DNA from: Alloprevotella tannerae ATCC 51259
GTDB lineage: Bacteria > Bacteroidota > Bacteroidia > Bacteroidales > Bacteroidaceae
Assembly: GCF_000159995.1 (NCBI RefSeq)
Contig: NZ_GG700643.1
Location: 153,291-217,290, forward strand
Length of the DNA stretch: 64,000 nucleotides
Direction: 5' to 3'
A program made the position numbers and the translations under genes. Of the stretch, positions 7,823 to 16,466 are shown piece by piece. The notes beneath the pieces are model-generated. The model searched no databases. It worked only from the letters and a program-made list of their open reading frames with translations, and was not told the DNA's origin. Numbering within the stretch: position 1 is the stretch's first letter; the number at the start of each line of letters is the position of its first letter.

Positions 7823-8581
7823 ATGAAGAATCCCATTTTGATCGCCGGTCCGTGCGTAATTGAATCTGCCGAACTGCTTGACGTAATTGCTCGGGAGCTC
7901 GTGCGCATTAACGCGGCGCTAAATAGACAAATTATCTTTAAAGCCTCGTTTGATAAGGCTAATCGTACGTCGCTCCATTCTTTTCGCGGGCCGGGCATTT
8001 CGCGTGGCTTGCAGATGCTGGCGGATATTAAGGAGAAGTATGGCCTTATGCTGACTACGGACATTCACGAAAGCACTCAGGCCGAACAGGTTGGCGAGGT
8101 CGTGGACGTGTTGCAAATCCCCGCTTTCCTTTGTCGGCAGACGGATCTCTTGGTTGCAGCCGCCAAGACCTCTTGTATTGTCAACATCAAAAAGGCTCAG
8201 TTCCTTTCCGGTGAAGATATGCAATATCCTGTTGAGAAATGCCGAGAAGCAGGTGCAAAAGAAGTGTGGTTAACAGAGCGCGGCAGTATGTTTGGCTACA
8301 ATAATTTGGTTGTCGACTTCCGTAATATACCCATTATGCACCAATATGCAGATCGCGTCATTATGGATTGCACTCACAGCGTGCAGCGTCCGGGAGCTGC
8401 CGGCGGCAAAACGGGGGGCAACAGAGAATATATTCCGGCGATGGCATTGGCTGCTCAAGCTTTCGGGGCTGATGGTTTCTTCTTTGAGACGCATCCTACA
8501 CCCGACGAGGCTAAAAGCGACGGCCCAAATATGTTATATCTTCGAGATTTGCAACAAGTAATTCAATCCTTAATATCATAA
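7823..8581 (+). CDS. kdsA: 3-deoxy-8-phosphooctulonate synthase (Kdo-8-P synthase), 252 aa
   Basis: Condenses arabinose-5-phosphate and phosphoenolpyruvate into Kdo-8-phosphate for the LPS inner core. The DAHP-synthase-I-type barrel shows IAGPCVIES, the KASFDKANRTS substrate loop, RGPG, TDIHE, VDVLQIPAFLCRQTDLL and HSVQ. DCTHSVQ has the metal-site Cys-less variant typical of the second half of the barrel, and ETHPTPDEAKSDGPNM holds late active-site residues. The gene is followed after 8 bp by kdsD, which makes its arabinose-5-phosphate substrate. Confidence 0.96.
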   Translation: MKNPILIAGPCVIESAELLDVIARELVRINAALNRQIIFKASFDKANRTSLHSFRGPGISRGLQMLADIKEKYGLMLTTDIHESTQAEQVGEVVDVLQIPAFLCRQTDLLVAAAKTSCIVNIKKAQFLSGEDMQYPVEKCREAGAKEVWLTERGSMFGYNNLVVDFRNIPIMHQYADRVIMDCTHSVQRPGAAGGKTGGNREYIPAMALAAQAFGADGFFFETHPTPDEAKSDGPNMLYLRDLQQVIQSLIS

Positions 8582-8589
8582 AACCAGTA

Positions 8590-9540
8590 ATGAGTAAGTA
8601 TATAGACGTCGCCATCAATTGTTTGCGCGACGAGGCGGAGGCAGTTCTTCACTTGATTGACAATATAAACGCCGACTTTGATAAAGCTGTAGAGTTGATT
8701 CTCCAGTGTAGCGGAAAGTTGATCGTGACCGGCGTGGGTAAGAGCGGGCATATCGGTGCTAAGATCGCGGCAACCCTATCTTCCACGGGGACGCCCAGCT
8801 TCTTTGTCAATCCATTGGACGTCTTTCACGGAGATTTGGGCGTTATTACTAAGGAAGATGTCGTCTTAGCGTTGTCTAATTCAGGACAAACAGACGAACT
8901 TCTACGCTTTCTTCCCTATTTGTTGGAGCAAAAAATACCGGTTATCGGTATGACGGGCAATCCAAAATCCCCGTTGGCCCAAAATTCCACCGTCCACCTC
9001 AATGCTGCCGTTGCCAAAGAGGCCGGTCCTTTAGGTTTAGCTCCCACATCTTCTACCACAGCAGCTTTAGCGATGGGCGACGCCTTGGCTTGTGCGTTAA
9101 TGGATGCGCGCGATTTTAAGGCTTCCGACTTTGCTCAATTTCATCCCGGCGGGACATTGGGGCGTCGCCTCTTAACTAAGGCCAAGGATATTATGCGGAC
9201 AGAGGATCTACCTGTCATTTCTCCGACAATGCTATTGGGTGAGGCTGTCATACATGTTAGTAATGGACGCTTAGGACTATGCGTGGCGCAAGAAGAAGGT
9301 AAAATCGTAGGCATCATTACCGATGGTGATATTCGAAGGGCCATTCAAGCCTCGCGCGACAACTTCTTTCAGACCACCGTGGCTGAAGTAATGACGCGCA
9401 CACCTAAAACCGTGAGTCCGGAAGCCAAAGTTTCCGAGATAGAGTCCATATTAAACACCAACAAAATTCATTGTGTCCTCGTCACAGCTCCCGATGGGCG
9501 CCTCTTGGGTATTGTCGATTCATTCCGGACTGCATTATAA
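8590..9540 (+). CDS. kdsD: Arabinose-5-phosphate isomerase (KpsF/GutQ/KdsD family), 316 aa
   Basis: Interconverts ribulose-5-phosphate and arabinose-5-phosphate, the entry step of Kdo synthesis. The N-terminal SIS domain (about 25-190) has GKLIVTGVGKSGHIGAKIAATLSSTGTPSFF, HGDLG and the SNSGQTDE sugar-phosphate loop, plus QFHPGGTLGRRLL. Two CBS domains follow (about 205-316). Placement directly after kdsA supports the biosynthetic role over the GutQ sugar-alcohol role. The next gene starts 12 bp after the stop. Confidence 0.95.
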   Translation: MSKYIDVAINCLRDEAEAVLHLIDNINADFDKAVELILQCSGKLIVTGVGKSGHIGAKIAATLSSTGTPSFFVNPLDVFHGDLGVITKEDVVLALSNSGQTDELLRFLPYLLEQKIPVIGMTGNPKSPLAQNSTVHLNAAVAKEAGPLGLAPTSSTTAALAMGDALACALMDARDFKASDFAQFHPGGTLGRRLLTKAKDIMRTEDLPVISPTMLLGEAVIHVSNGRLGLCVAQEEGKIVGIITDGDIRRAIQASRDNFFQTTVAEVMTRTPKTVSPEAKVSEIESILNTNKIHCVLVTAPDGRLLGIVDSFRTAL

Positions 9541-9552
9541 TTGAGTGTTTTT

Positions 9553-10908
9553 ATGAGTATGCGTCGGCTATTCCTGCTTCTTTTCTTCCTATTTTCCTTT
9601 TTTCCTCCCTTTGCGCTCGCTATGAGTGGCAACGGGAGCGACGAATTAAATACGGTTGTTGAGAATAACGAAGCGCCGACTGATAATGTACCGAAGCGTT
9701 CTGATCTTCAGATCGCTAATTACTTGAAAACCCATTTTGATGTCCCGTTTACGGACAACAACAAGCTGGTTTTCTTTAAGACCGGACAAGAAAAATTCGA
9801 TGATCTCTTCGCGGCTATTCGGCAGGCGCGCCGGTCTATTCATCTCGAGTACTTTAATTTCCGCAACGATTCCATATCACGTGCACTTTTTGGGCTTTTA
9901 ACGGAAAAAGCCCGTCAGGGTGTAAAGATCCGCGCGTTGTTTGACGGTTTCGGAAACTCCTCCAACAATCGCCCTTTGCGCCGTAAACACTTAGAAGCCT
10001 TGCGCGCCCAGGGCATTGAGATTTATGAATTTGATCCCCTCCGCTTTCCTTACGTCAACCACATCTTTCATCGCGATCACCGCAAGATTGTTGTCATAGA
10101 CGGACTCGTGGCTTATACCGGCGGGATGAACGTAGCCGACTATTATATCAAAGGAAAGCCTGAGATAGGCGACTGGCGCGACCTCCACGTGCGCGTTGAG
10201 GGAGATGCAGTAGGTGATTTGCAGCGCATTTTCATCAGTTTTTGGAATGCTGTGACCCATCAGCAGGTGCAGGGGCCTGAATATTACCCCGGCGAGAAGC
10301 AGGCTTCCGATTATTTTGTCGGACTAAAAGAAGACAAAGACGCAACGGCCGGCCATAAACTCGTTGGTGTGGTTAATCGTGATCCCGATGAATCGCCACG
10401 TATTATTCATGATACGTTTGTCCAAGCTATCAATGCCGCCGAAACCAACGTTACGTTGATCAACCCCTACCTGACGCTCTGCCCCCATTTGCGGCGCGCA
10501 CTCAAGCGAGCCTTGCGCAGAGGCGTTGAAGTCAATATTATGGTTTCTGCCAATAGCGATATACCCGTTACGCCCCGCGTTGTGGAGCATACCGTTCACA
10601 GATTGATGAAAAAAGGTGCAAAAATCTGGTTTTTCGAAGGCGGTTTTCATCATTCCAAGATAATGATGGTCGACAGCAACTTCTCATTTGTCGGTTCGGC
10701 TAATTTGAATAGTCGCAGTCTTTCGTTTGATTATGAATGCAATTTGCTGATTGCCGATCGCCCTTCGACTGCACAATTGTTGCGTCTCTTTGATGACGAT
10801 CGCACGAAGCATTGCTGGCAACTCACCCCCGATACGTGGCGCACAAAGTTTAGCAAAGGCCGGCGTTTCCAAGCTTGGTTTTTCCAATTCTTGACGCCCT
10901 TTTTATAG
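9553..10908 (+). CDS. cls: Cardiolipin synthase-like phospholipase D family enzyme, 451 aa
   Basis: Transfers phosphatidyl groups to make cardiolipin. Two HxKx4D active-site motifs are present: HRKIVVID (His about 176, Lys 178, Asp 183), followed by GGMN, and HSKIMMVD (about 367-374), followed by GSANLNSRS. The N-terminus is one hydrophobic segment (LFLLLFFLFSFFPPFALA) that could be a signal peptide rather than the usual pair of membrane helices, so the enzyme may face the periplasm. ATG 9553 is chosen over an upstream TTG at 9541. It continues the kdsA-kdsD unit, linking LPS and phospholipid synthesis. Confidence 0.88.
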   Translation: MSMRRLFLLLFFLFSFFPPFALAMSGNGSDELNTVVENNEAPTDNVPKRSDLQIANYLKTHFDVPFTDNNKLVFFKTGQEKFDDLFAAIRQARRSIHLEYFNFRNDSISRALFGLLTEKARQGVKIRALFDGFGNSSNNRPLRRKHLEALRAQGIEIYEFDPLRFPYVNHIFHRDHRKIVVIDGLVAYTGGMNVADYYIKGKPEIGDWRDLHVRVEGDAVGDLQRIFISFWNAVTHQQVQGPEYYPGEKQASDYFVGLKEDKDATAGHKLVGVVNRDPDESPRIIHDTFVQAINAAETNVTLINPYLTLCPHLRRALKRALRRGVEVNIMVSANSDIPVTPRVVEHTVHRLMKKGAKIWFFEGGFHHSKIMMVDSNFSFVGSANLNSRSLSFDYECNLLIADRPSTAQLLRLFDDDRTKHCWQLTPDTWRTKFSKGRRFQAWFFQFLTPFL

Positions 10909-10954
10909 TCAGATCCCTCTTTTTTGATAACCCCTCCCCAAGTACGATAAAGCA

Positions 10955-12331
10955 ATGAACGCACAACGTGACATCTCCTTTTCGATTTGTAAGGCCTTCG
11001 CTATTATTTTCGTCGTCCTATCTCACGCCGGCGGCCCCGCTTGGTTAAGCAGTTTCGTCTTTCAGTTTCACGTTCCTGTCTTTTTCCTCTGTGCCGGCTA
11101 CTTTTTTAAGCCGACTGCACTCAACGACGAAAAGACCTTCCTCCTTAAGCGCTTGCGCAGCCTCTATTTTCCCTTTGTGCGCTGGAGTCTGTTCTTCTTG
11201 ATTATCCACAACGCATTGTTTTATACCGGCTTGCTCAATGAAACCTACGGTAACGGCGCAGGCGGCGTTCTCCATCCCTATAATTGGCCCGTCTTTAGTC
11301 AGCGCGTTTGGAACGTAGTTTTCGGAATGAGCGGCTACGATGAGTTTTTGACCGGCAGTTATTGGTTCTTTCGCAGCCTCTTTGTCGGAAGTTTGGGTTT
11401 CTTTGTCTTACTAAAAATTCTTCATCATTATAATTACCGTAAACCGATTCACCACTTGGTGGGCGCCATCGTCGTTTTGCTTTGGCTTACCATCCTTTGG
11501 ATGCTGACGAGCGGGCTCCACGTGCCCGGAATGGCGCAAGGCGGCTATCGCGAACTAATGGGGGCGTCGCTCTTGGGCTTAGGTTTCCTTTATCGCTACT
11601 TTAGTGAGCGTATCAAACTCAATCTGCAGGTCCTCCTGTGTTGTTTGATTTTTCTCGTTGTTTCCACTATTTATTTCCCAACGAGCATGGCGCCTCACCC
11701 AACGCTACTTCAGTTCTTTACACTTCCCCTTACGGCCTTGGCCGGTTTCTTCCTTTTGCGCCGTCTCTCGCTCTTGTTGGCTGCTCGAGCCGGTTTCCTG
11801 ACGCGCATCTTAGCCTATATCGGCGACCATTCGCTTTATGTCTTTGCCTTCCACTTAGTGGCTTTCAAGCTGGTCAGCATGCTGAAAGTCGAAGTCTTGG
11901 GCTTGCCTTGGGAAGCCGTAGGTGGTCATCCCGTTGTGCAAGCGGGTGCGGCCACAGATGGCTTTTTCCTCTTGTACGTTCTTGTCGGCGTGGCTGTACC
12001 GCTCTTGTGGAATGCCGGCTATAAGTATTTGGAGCGCACTTTCCATTTCAATCTATCCCTTTCATCTTTGTTAAATTGGGATTTGTCGCGCCAAATAGCC
12101 GCCCTCGTTTGGCTACTGCTCAAGGGCTTCGGGCGTGGCATTTATTGGTTCTTACGCTTTATTGTTTTGAGCGTCAACAGATTCTTCAATGGCTTGATAA
12201 GTTTGGGAAAAGGTATCATAGAAGCCAGTCGACCTCGCGACGAATTGCCGGAAGGTGAGGAAGACGAGGAAGAAGAAGAGGACGATCGCGAAGACGGTGG
12301 TAGCAATTTTGGGCGCGATCTCTTCTCTTAA
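10955..12331 (+). CDS. Acyltransferase-3-family membrane protein with acidic tail, 458 aa
   Basis: About ten transmembrane segments. The N-terminal region RDISFSICKAFAIIFVVLSHAG carries the conserved His of the acyltransferase-3 family, followed by FVFQFHVPVFFLCAGYFF. Members O-acylate sugars or other envelope molecules using an acyl donor from the cytoplasm. The last ~35 residues are strongly acidic (PEGEEDEEEEEDDRED), unusual for the family and likely cytoplasmic. It follows cls after 46 bp and ends the unit with a strong terminator. The acceptor is unknown; LPS or a surface glycan is a guess from context. Confidence 0.82.
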   Translation: MNAQRDISFSICKAFAIIFVVLSHAGGPAWLSSFVFQFHVPVFFLCAGYFFKPTALNDEKTFLLKRLRSLYFPFVRWSLFFLIIHNALFYTGLLNETYGNGAGGVLHPYNWPVFSQRVWNVVFGMSGYDEFLTGSYWFFRSLFVGSLGFFVLLKILHHYNYRKPIHHLVGAIVVLLWLTILWMLTSGLHVPGMAQGGYRELMGASLLGLGFLYRYFSERIKLNLQVLLCCLIFLVVSTIYFPTSMAPHPTLLQFFTLPLTALAGFFLLRRLSLLLAARAGFLTRILAYIGDHSLYVFAFHLVAFKLVSMLKVEVLGLPWEAVGGHPVVQAGAATDGFFLLYVLVGVAVPLLWNAGYKYLERTFHFNLSLSSLLNWDLSRQIAALVWLLLKGFGRGIYWFLRFIVLSVNRFFNGLISLGKGIIEASRPRDELPEGEEDEEEEEDDREDGGSNFGRDLFS

Positions 12332-12443
12332 ATCGTAAAGCCGGCTCGGAGCAGGCCGATCTTGGGAAAACGCCTTATCCGAACGCTATATTTTTTACTT
12401 CTGCCGCAAATGCAGCACGCGCGTTTGCTTGAAAATTTTATCC

Positions 12444-12490
12444 ATAGTCGACTACTGCATAAGCAGACGTAGTCGACTATTTTCTTTTCT
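12444..12490 (+). terminator. Rho-independent terminator after the acyltransferase
   Basis: A 12-bp perfect stem (12444-12455 with 12469-12480) is followed by TTTCTTTTCTT. Confidence 0.9.
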
Positions 12491-12546
12491 TGATTTATTG
12501 ACGATGAGCGATTGAAGACTGTGTTATCAAGGTGCAAGTCCGTTTC

Positions 12547-12626
12547 GTTTGGTGAGGCCAAACCATCGTTTGCCCCGACCAAACTATGGTTTGCCGGTAT
12601 CAAACTATCGTTTGGTGCCGCCAAAC
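12547..12626 (+). repeat. Four-unit 80-bp palindromic element, locus B
   Basis: GTTTG-N7-CAAAC units start at 12547, 12568, 12589 and 12610, joined by CATC, TATG and TATC. The loops are GTGAGGC, CCCCGAC, CCGGTAT and GTGCCGC. This is the one copy without a clear G-rich polarity on the plus strand. The flanks are TTTC and AAAA. Confidence 0.9.
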
Positions 12627-12735
12627 AAAAAGAGAAGCTGAGCGCGTGAATGAGAAGTAAGCGTTTAGGCGCTTGATAATCAGAGAGGAGTTCGCTTTTT
12701 TAAGCGTGAATAAGTTTTCGTAGGACTACAATAAA

Positions 12736-12769
12736 GCCCAACCATACTGCACGAAGCAGAAAGTTGGGC
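12736..12769 (-). terminator. Probable terminator of the panC-panD operon
   Basis: GCCCAAC (12736-12742) pairs with GTTGGGC (12763-12769), with an inner CTGC/GCAG stem. Read on the minus strand the hairpin is followed by TTTATTG. Confidence 0.7.
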
Positions 12770-12819
12770 ATCCTTATCTTAAAGTTTATACGAAGTCGTT
12801 TTTGAAAAGTCGTGGCAGA

Positions 12820-13173
12820 TCAAGCACCGGCCAGGCGGTTTTCGCGATCAGGGAAAACAACCGTAGGCTTAAACTGTGTCGCCTCCTCGGCCGAAAATTC
12901 GCCGAAGGACATAATGATTACTTCATCGCCTACTTGAAATTTGCGTGCAGCAGCCCCGTTTAGGCAGATTACGCCGCTGCCTCGCTCGCCGCGAATAACG
13001 TAGGTCTCAATGCGTTCCCCGTTGTTGTTGTTGACCACGTGGACGTGTTCGTAGGGCAGTAAGTCGGCCGCTTCCATCAGGGCTTCGTCGATCGTGATAC
13101 TCCCCATATAATGGAGATTAGCCTCGGTCACGTAAGCGCAATGTATCTTCGACTTTAACAAACTAACGCGCAT
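12820..13173 (-). CDS. panD: Aspartate 1-decarboxylase proenzyme, 117 aa
   Basis: Makes beta-alanine from aspartate for pantothenate synthesis. The self-processing site Gly24-Ser25 is in place within YMGSITID, so Ser25 would become the pyruvoyl cofactor. Also present are the conserved Lys9, the [12 protein letters not shown] segment and [13 protein letters not shown]. Length matches the family. Its start overlaps the end of panC by 11 bp, so it is coupled to the enzyme that uses its product. Confidence 0.96.
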   Translation of the reverse strand: MRVSLLKSKIHCAYVTEANLHYMGSITIDEALMEAADLLPYEHVHVVNNNNGERIETYVIRGERGSGVICLNGAAARKFQVGDEVIIMSFGEFSAEEATQFKPTVVFPDRENRLAGA

Positions 13174-14020
13174 GGTTTCTGTAATTTATATTGTCAATCA
13201 GTCGAACCGGACGCTGACCGCAGTAGACCGTGATGCAGCCCTGCACATTTTCAGCTTCGCTCCAATCCTTAATGGGTTGTAGTGTCTGAGCATCGACTAT
13301 TTCAAAATATTCTACCTCTAATCCGTCAAAAGCATTCAACGCTTCGGTGACGAAAGCCTGTGTATCGGCAACGGATTGTGTTTGGCTGAACTCCAAACTT
13401 ACCTTCAAGGTCTTGTAAATTTCAGATGCCAGCCGGCGCTCATCATCCGTGAGCAGCGAATTTCGGCTGCTCAAGGCTAAACCGCTTGCTTCGCGCACGA
13501 TGGGACAGGGACACAGCGTGACGGGCAACTGCAGGTCGTTTACCATAGCGCGAACAACGGCGATCTGCTGAAAGTCTTTTTCGCCGAAATATGCCCGCGT
13601 AGGCTGCACAATTTGGAAGAGTTTGCTGACAATGCGGCAGACGCCGTTGAAATGTCCGGGGCGGCGCGGTCCTTCCATAACGTTCATTTCCGGATAATCG
13701 AAGGTGCGCGTGTCGGGTTCAGGATAAATCGCCTCGACCGTGGGTGCAAAGAGAATATCCGCGTGAAGCGTTTCCAGCAAGGCGCGATCTGCGTCTAAAT
13801 CGCGCGGATAAGATGAAAAATCTTTGGGATCGTTGAACTGTGTAGGATTGACAAAGTCGCTAACAACCGTTACGTCGTTTTCCCCGACTGCGCGCTCCAC
13901 GAGTGAAGCGTGGCCGGCGTGGAGTGCGCCCATCGTGGGAACCAAGCCTATCGACTTGTTGGCTTGGCGATACGGGGCTAAAGCGGCGGTAAGGTCGTCT
14001 ATCGTGGTTAGAGTGATCAT
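13163..14020 (-). CDS. panC: Pantothenate synthetase, 285 aa
   Basis: ATP-dependent ligation of pantoate and beta-alanine. The nucleotide-binding motif [17 protein letters not shown] is near residues 24-40, followed by [36 protein letters not shown] and [10 protein letters not shown]. The start at 14020 gives the standard N-terminus; a frame open to 14254 adds 78 residues over the promoter and is rejected. First gene of panC-panD. Confidence 0.96.
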   Translation of the reverse strand: MITLTTIDDLTAALAPYRQANKSIGLVPTMGALHAGHASLVERAVGENDVTVVSDFVNPTQFNDPKDFSSYPRDLDADRALLETLHADILFAPTVEAIYPEPDTRTFDYPEMNVMEGPRRPGHFNGVCRIVSKLFQIVQPTRAYFGEKDFQQIAVVRAMVNDLQLPVTLCPCPIVREASGLALSSRNSLLTDDERRLASEIYKTLKVSLEFSQTQSVADTQAFVTEALNAFDGLEVEYFEIVDAQTLQPIKDWSEAENVQGCITVYCGQRPVRLIDNINYRNHAR

Positions 14021-14042
14021 TTTCGTTGTTTTTTTAACGGTG

Positions 14043-14050
14043 CAAAAGTA
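14043..14050 (-). promoter_or_regulatory. Promoter -7 box TACTTTTG for panC-panD
   Basis: Minus-strand TAnnTTTG match, 22 bases before the panC ATG. Confidence 0.5.
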
Positions 14051-14156
14051 CGATAATTTTACAAGAAGCCTGCGGAGAATGTGCGCTTTCTTCCAAATTC
14101 GAAGTAATCGAAGCTCGAACTTGCTTGCTGCGCCGTTTGCAATCATACGTAAACAT

Positions 14157-14187
14157 AAAAAAACCGACTGCTTTTTATTGCAGTCGG
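14157..14187 (-). terminator. Terminator hairpin overlapping the 3' end of the Cys-rich protein gene
   Basis: CCGACTGC (14164-14171) and GCAGTCGG (14180-14187) form a perfect 8-bp stem followed on the minus strand by seven T. The gene's stop codon (14177-14175) lies in the loop and its last two sense codons lie in the stem. Confidence 0.9.
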
Positions 14188-14462
14188 GCTTTGTGGGAGG
14201 GAGATTCGGCTTTGTGTTTTGCAGCTTGCCGATAGTGTGAACAAGTTTTGGCATTGGGCCGAGCCGGATTGGACGTGGCGCAAGAAGAACAGGCGCCTGT
14301 CGACTGCTGCGCGGACTTTAAGTTTTTAAGCGGACATTCGGCTGTGCAGGATGCGCACTTGTTGACGCCTTTTCCTGAAGCGCGAAAATGGCGAAACAGT
14401 CCGAGGATACAATATATAAAGGCGGCGCCTACGATAATATAGACGATAATATCTTGTAACAT
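14175..14462 (-). CDS. FeoB-associated-type Cys-rich membrane protein, 95 aa
   Basis: One N-terminal transmembrane helix ([19 protein letters not shown]) is followed by a cytosolic Cys-rich segment with CASCTAEC and CSSC, resembling the small membrane proteins encoded beside feoB in many anaerobes. The C-terminal 35 residues are polar and basic. There is no feoB in this window, so a role in ferrous iron uptake is only suggested. The start shares one base with the stop of the upstream hydrolase gene. Confidence 0.65.
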   Translation of the reverse strand: MLQDIIVYIIVGAAFIYCILGLFRHFRASGKGVNKCASCTAECPLKNLKSAQQSTGACSSCATSNPARPNAKTCSHYRQAAKHKAESPSHKARLQ

Positions 14463-15247
14463 TATAATTCAAATGGGCCGGAGGGAATGCGGCGGCGTAA
14501 AACGTGAAGTTGCGACTTGCAGTCCGAACGCTCGAGCGCCTGCGCTATGGTCTTGCGGGCTAATTCAGGATGGTTATTCTCCTCGCTGAGGTGACAAAGC
14601 CAGATATTCTCAGTCGTCGCTGCTAAATTTTCTTCCAAAATGCGTGCCGTTTCAGCATTGCAAGCGTGCCCTGTTGGCGCTTTGATGCGCTTTTTCAAAT
14701 GTAAGGGATATGGGCCTTCATCTAACATCGCGGCATCATAGTTGGCCTCAATCACCAGATTGCGTGCGCGGCGAATGAATGAGATCATCTCAGGCGTAAA
14801 ACTGCCGGCGTCGGTGATAAAGCAAAAATTGGTGGTGGCTGTCTCTATGAAGTAACCGCAATTGTGGCTCGCATCGTGTGGAACAGTAAAGGTTGTGATG
14901 TGAAAAGGGCCAATTGACCAGTCGTCGCCCGGGAGATAGGTGCGACATAATTCGGGGCGAACTTTTTTGTGTGCGTAGTAATTGTTCAGAATGCCTTTAT
15001 GCACTTCTTCCGTAGCAAACACTTCGAGATTGTATTCGCCGGATAGTGCGCCCACGGCCTTTACGTGGTCGGTATGATCGTGTGTGACGAGTATGGCTTT
15101 AAGTGTGGGGTAGGTAAAACCGTATTCGCGGAAGTATTTTTTGAAACTTCGTATTCCGATTCCTGCGTCAATGATGAGTCCGATGCCGTCTTCTAAGAGA
15201 TAATAACAGTTGCCGCTGCTACCGGAACCGAAACTGATAAACTTCAT
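14462..15247 (-). CDS. MBL-fold metallo-hydrolase (YycJ/WalJ-like), 261 aa
   Basis: Metallo-beta-lactamase fold with the metal motif THDHTDH (about residues 55-61), the N-terminal signature MKFISFGSGSSGNCYYL, PHDASHNCGY, FITDAG and LCHLSEENN. It resembles the YycJ/WalJ group, exonuclease-like hydrolases implicated in DNA metabolism; substrate is not shown here. The start at 15247 matches the family; a frame open to 15364 would cross a terminator. Overlaps the Cys-rich gene by one base. Confidence 0.85.
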   Translation of the reverse strand: MKFISFGSGSSGNCYYLLEDGIGLIIDAGIGIRSFKKYFREYGFTYPTLKAILVTHDHTDHVKAVGALSGEYNLEVFATEEVHKGILNNYYAHKKVRPELCRTYLPGDDWSIGPFHITTFTVPHDASHNCGYFIETATTNFCFITDAGSFTPEMISFIRRARNLVIEANYDAAMLDEGPYPLHLKKRIKAPTGHACNAETARILEENLAATTENIWLCHLSEENNHPELARKTIAQALERSDCKSQLHVLRRRIPSGPFEL

Positions 15248-15351
15248 GTGTGGCTTGTTTTGTTGGTGGCTGGTTATTGGGGCTGCTTGTTGGGCTAAAG
15301 GCCTGGCGCGTGGGCACAAATAAAACCAGATGCCGTATGAAAAATTGTAAG

Positions 15352-15384
15352 AAAGCCGCCTCACTCATTCAGTCAGGCGGCTTT
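15352..15384 (-). terminator. Terminator of the M23 peptidase gene
   Basis: A perfect 10-bp stem AAAGCCGCCT / AGGCGGCTTT (15352-15361 with 15375-15384); on the minus strand it is followed by a pyrimidine-rich tract. Confidence 0.75.
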
Positions 15385-15418
15385 AATTCGTATATAAAAG
15401 AGGAGGAGGGGCTACGTC

Positions 15419-16303
15419 TTAATATTTTAGGATCTGTCCGGGCCTCAAGCGCGTCTTTTTTGTAAGGTTCGAGTTGAATGAACAGAGTGCGTCGACGGTA
15501 ATTCCCATATCACGCGCAATAGAATAGAGCGTCTCGCCGGCTTTCACCTGATAGAAGCGTCCGCTCATAGCCGGCTCAGCTTTCTTAGAAGCTGTGTGCG
15601 TAAACGAATCGTCAGACGCGTTCTTATGGAAGACATAATAATCACCCGTTACATCTTGTTGCGCGAAGTCAAAGAGCAGAGAGGGGTCAATTGCTTCTCC
15701 CAAAAGACGTGTCTCAAAATGAAGATGGCTACCGAAAGATAAACCCGTGTTGCCGCCCAAGCCTATAGGTTCTCCTGCCTTTACATTCTGATTAGCGCGT
15801 ACCAACTGCTTACTCAAATGCGCATAGATCGTCTCCAAACCATTGGGGTGACGAATCACGATATAGTTGCCGTAACCGGAAGCTTCGTAGCGCGCGATAC
15901 GCACACGGCCATTGAATGCGGCGTAGATAGTGTCGCCCGTATATACTTTAATGTCTAAGCCTTTATGCTTGCGGCGGAAAGCCGGACGATAGCCAAAGCG
16001 ACTCGTGATCTTGCGACTTGGAGTAGGCATAAAAAAACCACGTAGATCAATACGGAAGGAGTCCGGAACTTCGCTACGTGAGTAACAATGGGTTGTGTTG
16101 TTGTTCCAAGAAGAATACAAGTTGTTGGCGGGTTCTTCTAAGTTTTCTTTCTGAATCAGTCGATTCAGCATAATTGTATCTGAAGACTTCAAATGGCGAT
16201 CAACAGGTGCCTGGCGCGCAATCAAATCTTGCGCCGAGGCTGTTGCAGCTGAAGTTAGCAGCAATAGTCCTCCGATGATTTTTCGTATGGTTACGAACGT
16301 CAT
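15419..16303 (-). CDS. M23-family peptidoglycan endopeptidase with LysM domain, 294 aa
   Basis: A signal peptide (IIGGLLLLTSAATASAQ) is followed by an M23 domain. The zinc ligands are visible in HKGLDIK (HxxxD) and HLHFE (HxH), inside FGYRPAFRRKHKGLD...GSHLHFETRL. A C-terminal LysM domain (about 248-294: FYQVKAGETLYSIARDMGITVDALCSFN) anchors it to peptidoglycan. It would cut peptide cross-links during growth or division. This is the active DD-metallopeptidase type, not the EnvC-type activator, because the metal ligands are kept. It has its own promoter and terminator. Confidence 0.92.
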   Translation of the reverse strand: MTFVTIRKIIGGLLLLTSAATASAQDLIARQAPVDRHLKSSDTIMLNRLIQKENLEEPANNLYSSWNNNTTHCYSRSEVPDSFRIDLRGFFMPTPSRKITSRFGYRPAFRRKHKGLDIKVYTGDTIYAAFNGRVRIARYEASGYGNYIVIRHPNGLETIYAHLSKQLVRANQNVKAGEPIGLGGNTGLSFGSHLHFETRLLGEAIDPSLLFDFAQQDVTGDYYVFHKNASDDSFTHTASKKAEPAMSGRFYQVKAGETLYSIARDMGITVDALCSFNSNLTKKTRLRPGQILKY

Positions 16304-16389
16304 TTTTTGAATAGTTTTTTGTTTATAATGCGTGGCCGAAAGCTAAAAATCTTCATATATTGGCGCCGCATTTATGGGAAATAGATGCG

Positions 16390-16419
16390 CAAAGGTAACA
16401 CTTCTTTTCTGATTATCAA
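16390..16419 (-). promoter_or_regulatory. Promoter TTG-N19-TACCTTTG for the M23 gene
   Basis: On the minus strand TTG (16419-16417) and TACCTTTG (16397-16390) are 19 bases apart, a good fit to the Bacteroidetes -33/-7 pattern. Confidence 0.6.
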
Positions 16420-16466
16420 TGCTAATGCCTTGAAAACTTCTTTAATAACGTAAACGGAACTGACCT

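Larger units (their letters stand above)
12332..12819. other. 488-bp spacer between convergent genes
   Basis: Holds the acyltransferase terminator (12444-12490), the four-unit element B (12547-12626) and the panD terminator (12736-12769). No gene is seen. Confidence 0.7.
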
